A stretch of 64,000 nucleotides of DNA, from NCBI GenBank assembly GCA_900766355.1, contig CAAFVD010000029.1, positions 1 through 64,000 on the forward strand. Direction: 5' to 3'. This DNA is from Candidatus Gastranaerophilales bacterium (lineage in GTDB: Bacteria; Cyanobacteriota; Vampirovibrionia; Gastranaerophilales; Gastranaerophilaceae). Positions 1 to 8,318 of this stretch are shown here, in pieces. The first letter of the stretch is position 1. Each line of letters opens with the position of its first letter. The notes beneath the pieces are model-generated. The model saw only the letters and a program-made list of their open reading frames with translations, ran no database searches and was not told the origin of the DNA. The translations under genes were made by a program, and so were the position numbers.

Positions 1-132
1 TGGTTTTGCCACAGGTGTCGCATCAACTGTTGGAGTTGGTTTTGCCACAGGTGTCGCATCAACTGTTGGAGTTGGTTTTACAACAGGTGTCGCATCAACT
101 GTTGGAGTTGGTTTTGCCACAGGTGTCGCATC
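1..132 (-). repeat. 36-bp in-frame tandem repeats
   Basis: The 36-bp unit begins at 1, 37 and 73, with a fourth, 24-bp partial copy at 109-132. Copies differ by only a few bases: copy three codes Val instead of Ala in the repeat unit. The period is a multiple of three and encodes TPTVDATPVAKP on the minus strand, so this is a coding minisatellite that can change length without shifting frame. The array continues past the window edge, so the copy number is unknown. Confidence 0.9.
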
Positions 133-981
133 GGCAACAACTACCGGTTCTGCAAGATTTATTTCTTCAGTTGGTGCTAGAGCCTTATCATTAGGCGCTG
201 GTTTTGGTAGAGTATCAGGCTCTGTAGTTGTTTTTTTACCTGTTGGAGCATTCTCCATTTTGTCTAATTCGCTTTGTGAATATTGTCTCCAATCAACATG
301 TTCTGGGTCTAATGTTCCGAAGGTGTTAAATCCAGTTTTTGAATGGTATGGTTGTCCGTTCACTAGAGCTCTTGTATCATCAGCAATTACATTACCATTT
401 TCATCAGTATATGTCGTTGAATCTAAAATAACGGTATCCAATTTTTCATTTTTTGGTTCTTCTACAGGTTTTGGTGTAGGAACTTCTGGAGTTGGTACTG
501 CCTTTTTATCTTCAGCTACTGGTTCTGGTTTATTATCAGGAGCTTTAGCTTCTTTTGGTTTTGCAGGTTCTTCTGGTTTTTCAACTAAATAATATCCAGC
601 AGCGTTCGCTAATTTTATGTATTCATCATAAGTTATTTCGTATGATCTACCACCTTTTTTGTTACTTGCTTTCATTCTTAGAAAATCATCTTTTGATTTA
701 ATGTATCCATGATCCAGAAATACACTTTCAAATTCATTGGCTAGTCCGAGTTTATCTTTATTGGTAAAGCCTTCTTCAGTTCTATCTTCAAAAATGCCAG
801 CTTCTATATCTTTGTTTAATCTGTCCATGTAGTCATAAGATACACCAGAGTTTTTGCCTCTTGCTGTTAATTCAATAGTATGTCCTTCTTCTCTAAGTTT
901 TGCAAATTCTTTACGTCTATTATCAACTTCTTGAGGGGATAAAGAACTTTTACCTGTTACATTTACGTCTTCGTAGCCCAT
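1..981 (-). CDS. Proline-rich protein with 12-residue C-terminal repeats (3' end beyond window)
   Basis: An open frame runs without a stop from an ATG at 981 to the window edge, giving at least 327 residues with the C-terminus missing. The start is supported by an AAAGGA Shine-Dalgarno and an upstream promoter-like pair. No signal peptide or membrane helix is visible. Residues 1 to about 125 are charged and mixed. A Pro/Glu/Lys-rich linker follows (about 130-180, KPEEPAKPKEAKAP), then a segment with YTDENGNVIADDTR. From about residue 284 there are perfect and near-perfect copies of a 12-residue unit (TPTVDATPVAKP), still repeating at the edge. I recognise no family. Pro-Thr-Ala repeats suggest a flexible spacer in a surface-associated or scaffolding protein, but no export signal supports that. 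Confidence 0.8.
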   Translation of the reverse strand, partial: MGYEDVNVTGKSSLSPQEVDNRRKEFAKLREEGHTIELTARGKNSGVSYDYMDRLNKDIEAGIFEDRTEEGFTNKDKLGLANEFESVFLDHGYIKSKDDFLRMKASNKKGGRSYEITYDEYIKLANAAGYYLVEKPEEPAKPKEAKAPDNKPEPVAEDKKAVPTPEVPTPKPVEEPKNEKLDTVILDSTTYTDENGNVIADDTRALVNGQPYHSKTGFNTFGTLDPEHVDWRQYSQSELDKMENAPTGKKTTTEPDTLPKPAPNDKALAPTEEINLAEPVVVADATPVAKPTPTVDATPVVKPTPTVDATPVAKPTPTVDATPVAKP

Positions 982-1014
982 GTTATATCCTTTCTTTACG
1001 TACTTTTATCTTCA

Positions 1015-1042
1015 CTTATATATAAAGTATATATCTTTTCAA
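1015..1042 (-). promoter_or_regulatory. Putative promoter of the repeat-protein gene
   Basis: On the minus strand TTGAAA (1042-1037) is followed after 16 bp by TATAAG (1020-1015), giving a leader of about 28 nt before the ATG at 981. The core contains ATACTTTATATA, a sequence that recurs at other promoters in this window. Confidence 0.45.
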
Positions 1043-1152
1043 TAATTGCGCATTTTGTTGTTTATTTTAAGAAATGTAAAGAAAATTTTTTAGAAATTAA
1101 AGTTTTTAAAAGGCATGGTCGTTAGATATATTGTGGATAAGGGGAGTGTACG

Positions 1153-1293
1153 ATGTATAAAAATTTTAAAGACGAAAATGTAATATTAGAATTTGAAAAG
1201 TTAATAAAAAGTTACAATGAAGATGAAGAATCAAATACTGCTTATGCTATTTTTATGAAAGAAAGAATATTAGCAGTTTCAGGATTAAATTAG
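1153..1293 (+). CDS. Small hypothetical protein, 46 aa
   Basis: This ORF starts with ATG at 1153 behind a good AAGGGGAG ribosome binding site 7 nt upstream and ends at a TAG at 1291-1293. The product is acidic and probably helical (MYKNFKDENVILEFEKL at the N-terminus, ending in VSGLN). I recognise no family. The strong Shine-Dalgarno is the main reason to call it. It lies between the divergent repeat-protein gene and the next lipoprotein gene, which carries its own promoter. Confidence 0.5.
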   Translation: MYKNFKDENVILEFEKLIKSYNEDEESNTAYAIFMKERILAVSGLN

Positions 1294-1331
1294 CTTGATC
1301 CAGGTTTTAGTATAGCTTTTGTAAAAAAAAG

Positions 1332-1340
1332 TGTTATAAT
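1332..1340 (+). promoter_or_regulatory. Extended -10 promoter, leaderless start
   Basis: TGTTATAAT (TG at 1332-1333, TATAAT at 1335-1340) is a perfect extended -10 element. No -35 is evident. The ATG of the next gene begins 6 bp after the hexamer, so transcription should start at or next to the A of the start codon. Confidence 0.6.
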
Positions 1341-1346
1341 GAATAT

Positions 1347-1595
1347 ATGAAGTTTAAATATATTGGATTGTTTTTAATAATATGTTTAATCAATTCTTTA
1401 GTTTTATGTGCTTGTACGTCAAAAGAAACTAAAATAGTTATAAAGCACGAATCTAAATATTCAAAACTAATGAAGAAGAAATTACCATCTCATGTTATTG
1501 ACCTAAGTGACGGTAATCGTGTTGATTTTAATTATAATTTTGGACCTCAAGACCCTTCAGGACCAAGTTTTGGACTTGTTACAATTGATAAGTAA
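1347..1595 (+). CDS. Small putative lipoprotein, 82 aa
   Basis: The N-terminus is Lys-containing followed by a hydrophobic stretch (about residues 6-22) ending in LVLCAC. That resembles a lipobox with the second Cys (23) as lipidation site, although Cys at -2 is not typical. The mature part is about 60 residues, begins TSKETKIVIKHESK and ends in a Gly/Pro-rich segment (FGPQDPSGPSFG). I recognise no family. No Shine-Dalgarno is present; a TATAAT sits 6 bp before the ATG, so the mRNA is probably leaderless. A periplasmic or membrane-tethered location is inferred from the N-terminus only. Confidence 0.65.
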   Translation: MKFKYIGLFLIICLINSLVLCACTSKETKIVIKHESKYSKLMKKKLPSHVIDLSDGNRVDFNYNFGPQDPSGPSFGLVTIDK

Positions 1596-1649
1596 GAGTA
1601 TTTTTTTTATTTTGTAAAATATAATGATGAATAGTTTTAGAAAACTTTT

Positions 1650-1658
1650 TGTTATAAA
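1650..1658 (+). promoter_or_regulatory. Extended -10 promoter, leaderless start
   Basis: TG (1650-1651), one base, then TATAAA (1653-1658), overlapping TAAAAT (1655-1660). The ATG at 1667 lies 6 to 8 bp downstream and no Shine-Dalgarno precedes it, as for the gene at 1347. Confidence 0.5.
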
Positions 1659-1666
1659 ATTTTTAT

Positions 1667-2026
1667 ATGAATGACAGACAACTAGTATCAAGATTGATAA
1701 TGCTTGTAATAACGGGACAAATTCCTGTTAGGCAGGCCCTTTTGAATTTTCCTAAAAATACGACAGATAAGAGTATTATTACTGCCTATCATGCACTTAT
1801 ACATTATGAGGCTGATGAAGATATAAGACGTCAAGATATTATGTACAAAGAAGAACAAGACGAGTATTTGGCTTTTTTATCGGATACTTTATCGAAAAAT
1901 CGCACATTACCTCAAAATATAATAAAAAGTTATAAAGGTTATGCTGGAGAAGAAGTTGCTCTACCAAAAGATAAAAATGTAAATAAATTTCTGTTAAAAG
2001 TTTGTAAGTTTTTAAATATTAAATGA
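1667..2026 (+). CDS. Hypothetical protein, 119 aa
   Basis: Encodes a soluble, probably all-helical protein starting MNDRQLVSRLIMLVITGQ, with an acidic middle (EADEDIRRQD, EEQDEYLAFL) and a basic C-terminus (NKFLLKVCKFLNIK). No signal peptide, metal motif or recognised family. The first 60 residues look like a small helical bundle. The gene appears leaderless. Its TGA (2024-2026) lies inside the end of the convergent rsmG gene, whose TAA occupies 2019-2021, so the two frames overlap by 8 nt. Confidence 0.65.
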   Translation: MNDRQLVSRLIMLVITGQIPVRQALLNFPKNTTDKSIITAYHALIHYEADEDIRRQDIMYKEEQDEYLAFLSDTLSKNRTLPQNIIKSYKGYAGEEVALPKDKNVNKFLLKVCKFLNIK

Positions 2027-2621
2027 TTTTTTGCAAAACAACAAGTTTTCTTTCATATACTTCTTCTAACGGTAGAGTATATTCAATAATATCAATCAAT
2101 TTTAGGCCTAATTTTTTTATTAAATATTTAGCATCATTGATTTCTTTATCAGCTAAGCGTGATTTATATGCAACAAAATAACCGTTTTTTCTTAATAATG
2201 GTGCTGCATATTTAACTAAAATATCAATTGTTGCAACTGCACGAGAAGTAATGATATCAAATTTTTGTTCAATATTTTCTGCCCTATCACATATTGTAGT
2301 GAGATTTTTTATTGATAATTCTTGTTTTATATTTTCTATTGCATTAATTTTTTTTCGGATACTGTCAAGAGCAAAGACTTCAATATTTGGATATTCTAAG
2401 GCTATAGGAACGGCAGGAAATCCTCCACCAGTACCTATATCTAAAAGAGTATTAACTTTTGGGGAATATTTTTCAAGAAATAACTTTATCCCTAAAGAAT
2501 CATATATATGTTTCTCCCATAAAAATTTTTCTTCATTTTTAGAAATTAGATTAAGTATAGCATTTTGTACAAGAAAAACTTCCATATATTTTGTAAAATC
2601 AGTATTAATTTTGAAGCTCAT
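2019..2621 (-). CDS. rsmG: 16S rRNA (guanine-527-N7)-methyltransferase RsmG
   Basis: At 200 residues this matches the usual RsmG length. It carries the family's SAM-binding loop DIGTGGGFPA (61-70) after the conserved HIYDSL (38-43). Other RsmG-like segments are ALDSIRKK, ITSRAVA and GYFVAYKS, corresponding to the motifs around the SAM adenine and the substrate site. RsmG methylates N7 of G527 in 16S rRNA using SAM in the cytosol; its loss is known to give low-level streptomycin resistance in other bacteria. The start overlaps the end of the upstream AAA-TPR gene by 17 nt, suggesting translational coupling. The stop overlaps the convergent 119-residue gene. Confidence 0.95.
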   Translation of the reverse strand: MSFKINTDFTKYMEVFLVQNAILNLISKNEEKFLWEKHIYDSLGIKLFLEKYSPKVNTLLDIGTGGGFPAVPIALEYPNIEVFALDSIRKKINAIENIKQELSIKNLTTICDRAENIEQKFDIITSRAVATIDILVKYAAPLLRKNGYFVAYKSRLADKEINDAKYLIKKLGLKLIDIIEYTLPLEEVYERKLVVLQKII

Positions 2622-4791
2622 TAAATTTTTTATCCCCTATTTTTAATTTTATATCATTAATGCGAACTTGTATTTTCTTTTTATTATCTTGGCTAAATTT
2701 GTCTTTAACTAAGTTGTAAACTGCAAAGAATTCTTTTAAAGCAAGTTCAGGTTCATTTTTGTTAGAAAAATAATCGCCCAAATGTAGTCCAGCATTTGCC
2801 ATTGCAAAAATATCATTAGATTTTATAGCAGCGGTTTTAGCTTGTAAAAGATATTTATAAGCTTCTTCTCTTTCACTATGTATAAGTATTTTTGCAACAT
2901 TTGATGCCGAATAATACATTCCGTAATTATTAGAGTTTTGTTCATCTAATAAAAATGCAGATTTGAAATTTTCTAGTGCATGTTTTGTATCATTTATATC
3001 AAGATAAAAATCTCCTAAGTTGGAATAAGATAAAGACTTGTATTTACAATTGTTATCAGATATTGCAATACATTTTTTATAGTATTCAACAGCTATCTCT
3101 GTATTGTCGTTTTCATCAGCTAATATTGCAAATTTAAAATACAATTCTGATAAATTTAGCTTACATTGTTCTCTTTCTGATAAAATAATAGCTTTGTTAT
3201 ACAGTTCATAAGCTTTGTTCTTCGCAGATAATGATATATAAATATTCGCAAGTATGGTGTAAGCTTCTATTGTTGTCGAAGTTTCTGTAGATTCGGATAT
3301 TATTTCGTGTAGAATATTTATCGCTTCATTTGTTTTATATGATTGATAATAAATTTGTGCGACTTGTAATTTTATTTTATTAACAGAGGTTGCGTCCTTT
3401 AGTTCTCTATAATGTTTAATCAAATGATTAAAGTAGTGTAGAGAATATTTTAAATTGCCAACTTTGATGTATAGTTCTGATAGTTCAGAATAAATTTTAA
3501 TATTGTCGACATCGTTTTTTTCTAAAAGTTGTAGGTAAACCTTTATTGCTTCGTTATATTTATATTCATTTTTTAATTTTTCTGCTGATTCGAAAAGCTC
3601 ATCTGTAGTTAGGTCTTTATAGATTGTTGGTTGTTCTTTCTTTGTTTCAATAATAGTAGGCAATTCAGAAGAATGAAATTGCAGTTCTGTTCTCATTGTA
3701 GTTCTTGATATTAATAATAATCTTTCAGAAGGTTTTAGAGGAAGTTGTGAATTATAAAATTTTATTAAATCTTTGTGTAAAGATTGTTTCTTATCGTCAT
3801 TAATTCCCGCTAAAACTTCACTTCTAAAGTAGTTATTAATTATAAATAAATCATCTCTTTGTGTAATTAATTTGTCTTTTTTTAATTCATCTATTGTAAG
3901 TTTATTATATATATCAAAATAATCTAAGACCTGAGAGTTTATAGGGTGTCTTGTAATAGCAAGCATTTGTAAAATCTTTAGCGCATCATTTGATTGCATA
4001 CTAATAAAAGCTTTTGCTAAGAATTTGTCAAATGATAGACCAGAATTTGTATATGCCACAAGATAATCATTTACACTTAACTCTTTTTTATTCAATATTA
4101 AACTGGTTATTTCTGTATATAAATAGTATCCTCTTGTTATTTTGTATAATTCATCAAGCATTCTTGATGTTGCTTTGATATTTTGTTCAGCAAGATATTT
4201 TTCAAAAAATATACGTGAAAGAGCTTTTAAAATAACTTTTGTATATAAAATATCTTGTGGCAAAAGAGTTGTATCAAAGGTTTTTGATACGATTATAACT
4301 TTTATTTTTTCATCTTTAGAAATTGTTGTTAAAAAGTTAATGATGTCAGATATATTGTTTTCTTGTAATAAATCAAAATCAAAAAGAGTTATTATAATAT
4401 TTGATGGACTTTCAGTAAAGCAACCAGAAATTCTGTCTTGGAATGAATTTGTTTGTCTGTATCGATATCCTAGTTCTGAGTTTGCTGCTACAGAAATAAA
4501 TTGCGCCCATAGGTGCAACAATACATCATCAAGTGTCATTGAATTTGAACAATTTATTTTAAATGAATAAACATTTTTATCAATATAATTTAGAAGATGA
4601 TTAACGATTGAAGTTTTTCCAGTCCCGATAAAGCCTGATACTACAAGAATGTTATCTGATTTTTGACAAAAACCATATAACTTGCTTAGGATATGTTCAT
4701 TGTTTTCTAATACGAATTTATTTACCCCTCTAGAAGGTAGTGAAAGAAAGTCGTTGTAGTTTGCATTTATAGATAAAAAACTTCTAGCCAT
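2605..4791 (-). CDS. AAA-type ATPase with C-terminal TPR array
   Basis: This 728-residue protein begins with a P-loop ATPase domain: Walker A GFIGTGKTS (53-61) and a Walker B-like IIITLFDFD (132-140). A winged-helix-like linker follows (about 230-340). Residues from about 370 to the end form many degenerate tetratricopeptide repeats with the usual A-x-x-x-Y and L-x-x-x-Y spacing. The layout resembles STAND or MalT-like NTPases, in which nucleotide-dependent switching is coupled to a helical-repeat sensor. No DNA-binding, TIR or nuclease effector domain is visible. The ATG has no Shine-Dalgarno; TAATAT lies 6 bp upstream, suggesting a leaderless mRNA. It is translated into rsmG. Its role is unknown. 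Confidence 0.8.
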   Translation of the reverse strand: MARSFLSINANYNDFLSLPSRGVNKFVLENNEHILSKLYGFCQKSDNILVVSGFIGTGKTSIVNHLLNYIDKNVYSFKINCSNSMTLDDVLLHLWAQFISVAANSELGYRYRQTNSFQDRISGCFTESPSNIIITLFDFDLLQENNISDIINFLTTISKDEKIKVIIVSKTFDTTLLPQDILYTKVILKALSRIFFEKYLAEQNIKATSRMLDELYKITRGYYLYTEITSLILNKKELSVNDYLVAYTNSGLSFDKFLAKAFISMQSNDALKILQMLAITRHPINSQVLDYFDIYNKLTIDELKKDKLITQRDDLFIINNYFRSEVLAGINDDKKQSLHKDLIKFYNSQLPLKPSERLLLISRTTMRTELQFHSSELPTIIETKKEQPTIYKDLTTDELFESAEKLKNEYKYNEAIKVYLQLLEKNDVDNIKIYSELSELYIKVGNLKYSLHYFNHLIKHYRELKDATSVNKIKLQVAQIYYQSYKTNEAINILHEIISESTETSTTIEAYTILANIYISLSAKNKAYELYNKAIILSEREQCKLNLSELYFKFAILADENDNTEIAVEYYKKCIAISDNNCKYKSLSYSNLGDFYLDINDTKHALENFKSAFLLDEQNSNNYGMYYSASNVAKILIHSEREEAYKYLLQAKTAAIKSNDIFAMANAGLHLGDYFSNKNEPELALKEFFAVYNLVKDKFSQDNKKKIQVRINDIKLKIGDKKFNELQN

Positions 4792-4842
4792 AGGATAATA
4801 TTAAAGTATTTTGTTACTTTTTGCAAATAATGAATATGTTGT

Positions 4843-4871
4843 TTGCAATATATTCATTTTAATTGTAAAAT
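4843..4871 (+). promoter_or_regulatory. Sigma-70-type promoter for the microprotein/M23 unit
   Basis: TTGCAA (4843-4848), a 17-bp spacer, then TAAAAT (4866-4871). It lies about 26 bp before the ATG of the 34-codon ORF, whose GGGAG-type ribosome binding site starts at 4882. Confidence 0.65.
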
Positions 4872-4896
4872 GGATAAAAATGGGAGATAGGGTTAA

Positions 4897-5001
4897 ATGG
4901 AATTTTTTAGACGACATCAAAAAACTATAGTATTTATTATTGCGATAACCTTTATTATGTGGACATTCGGAATGATGTTACTACCTGCTCTCATTAAATA
5001 A
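4897..5001 (+). CDS. 34-residue membrane microprotein
   Basis: ATG at 4897 follows a GGGAGATAGGG ribosome binding region and a good promoter. The frame ends at TAA 4999-5001. The product is a single-span membrane peptide: a basic N-terminus (MEFFRRHQKT) followed by a hydrophobic helix from about residue 11 to 32. A basic FFRRHQK before a helix is reminiscent of the anchor of SurA/PpiD-type chaperones, but there is no chaperone domain. The stop is 8 nt before the start of the M23 peptidase gene, which has only a weak ribosome binding site, so the two are probably co-transcribed and coupled. It may be a membrane partner of the hydrolase; this is inference. Confidence 0.65.
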   Translation: MEFFRRHQKTIVFIIAITFIMWTFGMMLLPALIK

Positions 5002-5009
5002 GTGATAGT

Positions 5010-6158
5010 ATGAAATTTAAAACTTTAATAGCTTTAATATTAGGGACGTTGCTCTCTTTCGGGTCACCACTTTATTGTAGTGCCTCTACTTCGTCTTATT
5101 CAAATAATGTAAAAAAAATTCAGAATATCAAAAGACAACAAGCTCAGGCTCATGCAAAAGTAAAACATTTACGAATATTAGAGAATATTGAAACAAATAA
5201 ATTATATAAAAATCAAAAAAGATTAGAATCTACACAAAATTCTTTAAAAGTATCACAAGCTGCATATACTCAAAAACAACAACAACTATCTGTTATGGAG
5301 TCTAATCTTAGACAGGCTAATCTTGAGTTTATGGCATTAGACAATGAGCTAAAAGATAGAATACGTCAAATTTTTAAATCTCAACGTACAGGTTTCTTTC
5401 AATTATTACTAACTTCAAGTGATATTAATATGTTGATTGATAGATTACACTTCGAGAGTATAGTTGTAAAAGAAGATTATAAAAGGTTACAAAAAGCTAG
5501 AGTTAAAGCTGCGCAAATTATAGCATTACGTTCGCAAATTGAACAACAAAAACGTAGTCTTGCTCAAACGATTAATTGTATTAATACTCAACAAAAGACG
5601 ATTAAATCTGATATTGCTCTAAATCAGGACATGATTCATAAATTAAAAACTAATAGAGGTTATTATGAACGCTCCGAAAGAGAATTGGCAAGACAGTCAG
5701 CAAGTATCCAAGCTATGATTTCTAATATTCGTAGTTCTGGTTCAACTTCAAATGTTCATGTTACGACAGGATTTATGCGTCCGATATCAGGACCTATAAC
5801 CTCACCTTTTGGATATAGAACTCACCCGATATTTAAAACAAGAATATTTCATTCAGGTATAGATATAGGTGGTCCAAATGGAGGTGCAATTAGGGCTTCA
5901 AATAGTGGTAAAGTAATATATGCTGGTTGGTACGGTGGATACGGACAAGTAGTAATCCTTGACCATGGTGTTGTAAGAGGGCAACCAATAACAACATTGT
6001 ATGCTCACATGAGTTCAATCGCTGTACAAAAAGGTCAAACGGTTACAAAAGGGCAGACTGTTGGTAGAGAAGGCTCTACTGGTTATAGTACAGGACCTCA
6101 TTGCCATTTTGAGGTTCGTGTAAACGGACAACCAAGAAATCCATTAAATTATATATAG
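5010..6158 (+). CDS. M23-family murein hydrolase or hydrolase activator with coiled coil (EnvC-like)
   Basis: A 382-residue exported protein: signal peptide about 1-26 (ending YCSASTS), a long Gln/Lys-rich coiled coil from about 30 to 240, and a C-terminal LytM/M23 domain from about 255. The M23 metal-site motifs look intact: H-x3-D in FHSGIDIGG, then LYAHMSS and GPHCHFEVRVNG (H364, H366). Unlike EnvC, whose LytM domain lacks metal ligands, this domain may therefore be an active zinc endopeptidase. The coiled-coil plus LytM layout is that of EnvC/NlpD/PcsB-type proteins acting in peptidoglycan splitting during division. It follows the 34-residue microprotein and precedes the LptD-like gene by 9 nt. 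Confidence 0.88.
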   Translation: MKFKTLIALILGTLLSFGSPLYCSASTSSYSNNVKKIQNIKRQQAQAHAKVKHLRILENIETNKLYKNQKRLESTQNSLKVSQAAYTQKQQQLSVMESNLRQANLEFMALDNELKDRIRQIFKSQRTGFFQLLLTSSDINMLIDRLHFESIVVKEDYKRLQKARVKAAQIIALRSQIEQQKRSLAQTINCINTQQKTIKSDIALNQDMIHKLKTNRGYYERSERELARQSASIQAMISNIRSSGSTSNVHVTTGFMRPISGPITSPFGYRTHPIFKTRIFHSGIDIGGPNGGAIRASNSGKVIYAGWYGGYGQVVILDHGVVRGQPITTLYAHMSSIAVQKGQTVTKGQTVGREGSTGYSTGPHCHFEVRVNGQPRNPLNYI

Positions 6159-6167
6159 GAAGAAGAA

Positions 6168-8318
6168 GTGAATAAACTTAGTTATAAAAAAAGAATAGCA
6201 ATATTATCAATAGTAACTGCATTGTTTGTTTCGTTACCAGCATGTGCTATTGGCGAAAAACCTTCTGATTTTACTGGAGATAGCTTTTTTACAAGTCCGA
6301 TTATGGATTCTAATGAGAATTTTATACCTTTAGATGATAATAACAATGATGCTGAGCAAAAAAAATTAGATAATCCTAATAAAACAATTCCTCCTATAAA
6401 AATGTTGAGATTAAAAGCTAAAGCTTTTTATTTTAAACGTAAAGACTTGAAAGAACAAAAGATGAATCCTCAGCCTATTCAAGTTGTAGAGGACAATCAA
6501 GAGGAACAATACAATTTAGATTCAGATAATATAAAAGCAAAAGAAAAACGAAAAAAACAAGCAGAAACGGCAGAGCAAACTCAAATAACTATAGATTGTA
6601 AACATATGGATTATTTGACTGAAACAGGATTAATGACTGCAACAGGGAATGTGTTAGTTAGTTTTCCTCACCAACAAACGACATTAGAAGCTGATAATTT
6701 AAATTTTGATAAAAATACTAACAAAATGCATGGTTGGGGTAATGTTGTAATAACTAGAGGCGGACAAAAAACTTATGGTGAATCTATTGATATAGATTTA
6801 AACGAAGAAAGTATATTTATTGCAAAACCTGTAACGCAAAATACAGAGATAAAAATAGTTGCGCAAGAAGGATATGTTCAAAAAAATATTATTACTCAGG
6901 TTAACGGGACTATAGATGTTGAACATAGTTCGCCTATTAATTTAAGAACTAGTGGTGGCCCTGATGCTAGACAATATATGAGAACAATGATTATACCAGA
7001 AGAAGAACAAAGACGTATTACTGATGGTAAATCTAAAATTTTTAAAATTCAAGCAGAAGAAATTATAATAAATTCTAAGGAAAATTTAGATACTTTGCGT
7101 TTGAAAAAAGCAAGGATTACTAGTGGTGGAAAAACTGTTTTAAAAATTCCTAGAATGAAAATATATTCTAACAAAGGACATGATTTTGTTGAAGGTAATT
7201 ATCCAGAATTAGGTTCAAGAAGATATCTAGGTATGTATATAGGACCTGGATTTATAGTAGAGTTACCTAGAGGTGCATTGTTAAAACTTATACCTGCTTT
7301 AACTTATAAAGGTAAGATTGGTGTAGGTGGTGTTGCAAGATTATGGACTCCAACAAACCAAACTCAAGTTAGTTATGGTACTTCAAAAAGTAAAATTGTT
7401 GTTCGAGGTGAACAAAAACTTGATGATAATTTAACATTGAAATATGCATCTTTTGATTATACCGATGATTGGTTTTTAGGACGAAGAATGCCTAAATATG
7501 GTGCAGATTTGATATATAAAAAATCTTATACTACTAATTCTATATTTGGAGCTTCTAAACCTACAACATACGAACATCGTATTAGTGCTGGTTATTTTCA
7601 AGATATGTATGAAGATAAATATTATGAACAATTATCAAGTACAGGTATAGGTACGACTAGATTCCGTTATATGGCGAGATTATCTCAACCATTATATAGC
7701 TATCAAAATGTTGAAAAAGAATTTTATACTAGTTTTTCAGTAAATTTTGAAGGTTCGGCAACCTTATATGGTACAGGAAATACTCAAACTATCGGACGTA
7801 TTGGCCCAGCTTGGCATCTCCAATATAAAAGATGGATGCAAGACTTAGGTTATATGCTATCAGCATATAATGATGATACTCCAATGCCTGTATTTGATGC
7901 TTACCGTTATGGTCATTCAAATGTATATTTAAGAGAATATTTAAGAGTTTGTCCTTATTTAACATTAGCTTGGCAGGGGTCTGTTACATTGACTAATGAT
8001 ACATATAATGATAAATTATTCCAAGAATGTTCATTCTATGCGAGTGTTGGTCCTCAAGATTTAAAATTAAATTTTGGGTATGATTTTGTAAGAGAAAATG
8101 CTTTTATAAACTTCGTTTTAGCGGTTGATCCAAAGGGAACAACAGTTGATTATGGAAAAATGGTTATAAAAAATCCTGAAAACTTTAATAAGCAAAGAAA
8201 GAAAAATGAAGAATTGTATAGAGCTGCACATCAATATACACAACAAGAGCAGCAAGAGAGTGGTGTTTTAACAAAAGCTGTTGTAGAAGATATAAAGGAA
8301 AATTTAGATGACATTTAA
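6168..8318 (+). CDS. OstA/LptA-domain and beta-barrel protein, LptD-like LPS assembly protein
   Basis: A 716-residue envelope protein starting with GTG behind AGGAAGAAGAAG. A signal peptide spans about 1-26 (VTALFVSLPACA; Cys26 might be lipidated, though Pro at -2 is atypical). A variable charged region follows. An OstA/LptA-type beta-jellyroll begins near residue 140 (ITIDCKHMDYLTETGLMTAT, LEADNLNFD). The C-terminal half has Tyr/Phe-rich alternating strands typical of an outer-membrane barrel. This is the domain order of LptD, which inserts LPS in the outer leaflet. The end overlaps the aldolase gene by 11 nt. LptB and LptF/G genes lie 3.4 kb downstream, which supports the role. LptD's conserved cysteine pairs were not seen. 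Confidence 0.8.
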   Translation: MNKLSYKKRIAILSIVTALFVSLPACAIGEKPSDFTGDSFFTSPIMDSNENFIPLDDNNNDAEQKKLDNPNKTIPPIKMLRLKAKAFYFKRKDLKEQKMNPQPIQVVEDNQEEQYNLDSDNIKAKEKRKKQAETAEQTQITIDCKHMDYLTETGLMTATGNVLVSFPHQQTTLEADNLNFDKNTNKMHGWGNVVITRGGQKTYGESIDIDLNEESIFIAKPVTQNTEIKIVAQEGYVQKNIITQVNGTIDVEHSSPINLRTSGGPDARQYMRTMIIPEEEQRRITDGKSKIFKIQAEEIIINSKENLDTLRLKKARITSGGKTVLKIPRMKIYSNKGHDFVEGNYPELGSRRYLGMYIGPGFIVELPRGALLKLIPALTYKGKIGVGGVARLWTPTNQTQVSYGTSKSKIVVRGEQKLDDNLTLKYASFDYTDDWFLGRRMPKYGADLIYKKSYTTNSIFGASKPTTYEHRISAGYFQDMYEDKYYEQLSSTGIGTTRFRYMARLSQPLYSYQNVEKEFYTSFSVNFEGSATLYGTGNTQTIGRIGPAWHLQYKRWMQDLGYMLSAYNDDTPMPVFDAYRYGHSNVYLREYLRVCPYLTLAWQGSVTLTNDTYNDKLFQECSFYASVGPQDLKLNFGYDFVRENAFINFVLAVDPKGTTVDYGKMVIKNPENFNKQRKKNEELYRAAHQYTQQEQQESGVLTKAVVEDIKENLDDI

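Noticed and set aside
1..144. The 36-bp direct repeats as a CRISPR array
   Set aside because: There are no spacers; copies are contiguous, in frame and encode a 12-residue repeat on the minus strand.
260..592. Plus-strand ORF of 110 codons
   Set aside because: It is antisense to the proline-rich repeat protein, which stays open through the whole region and has a ribosome site and promoter.
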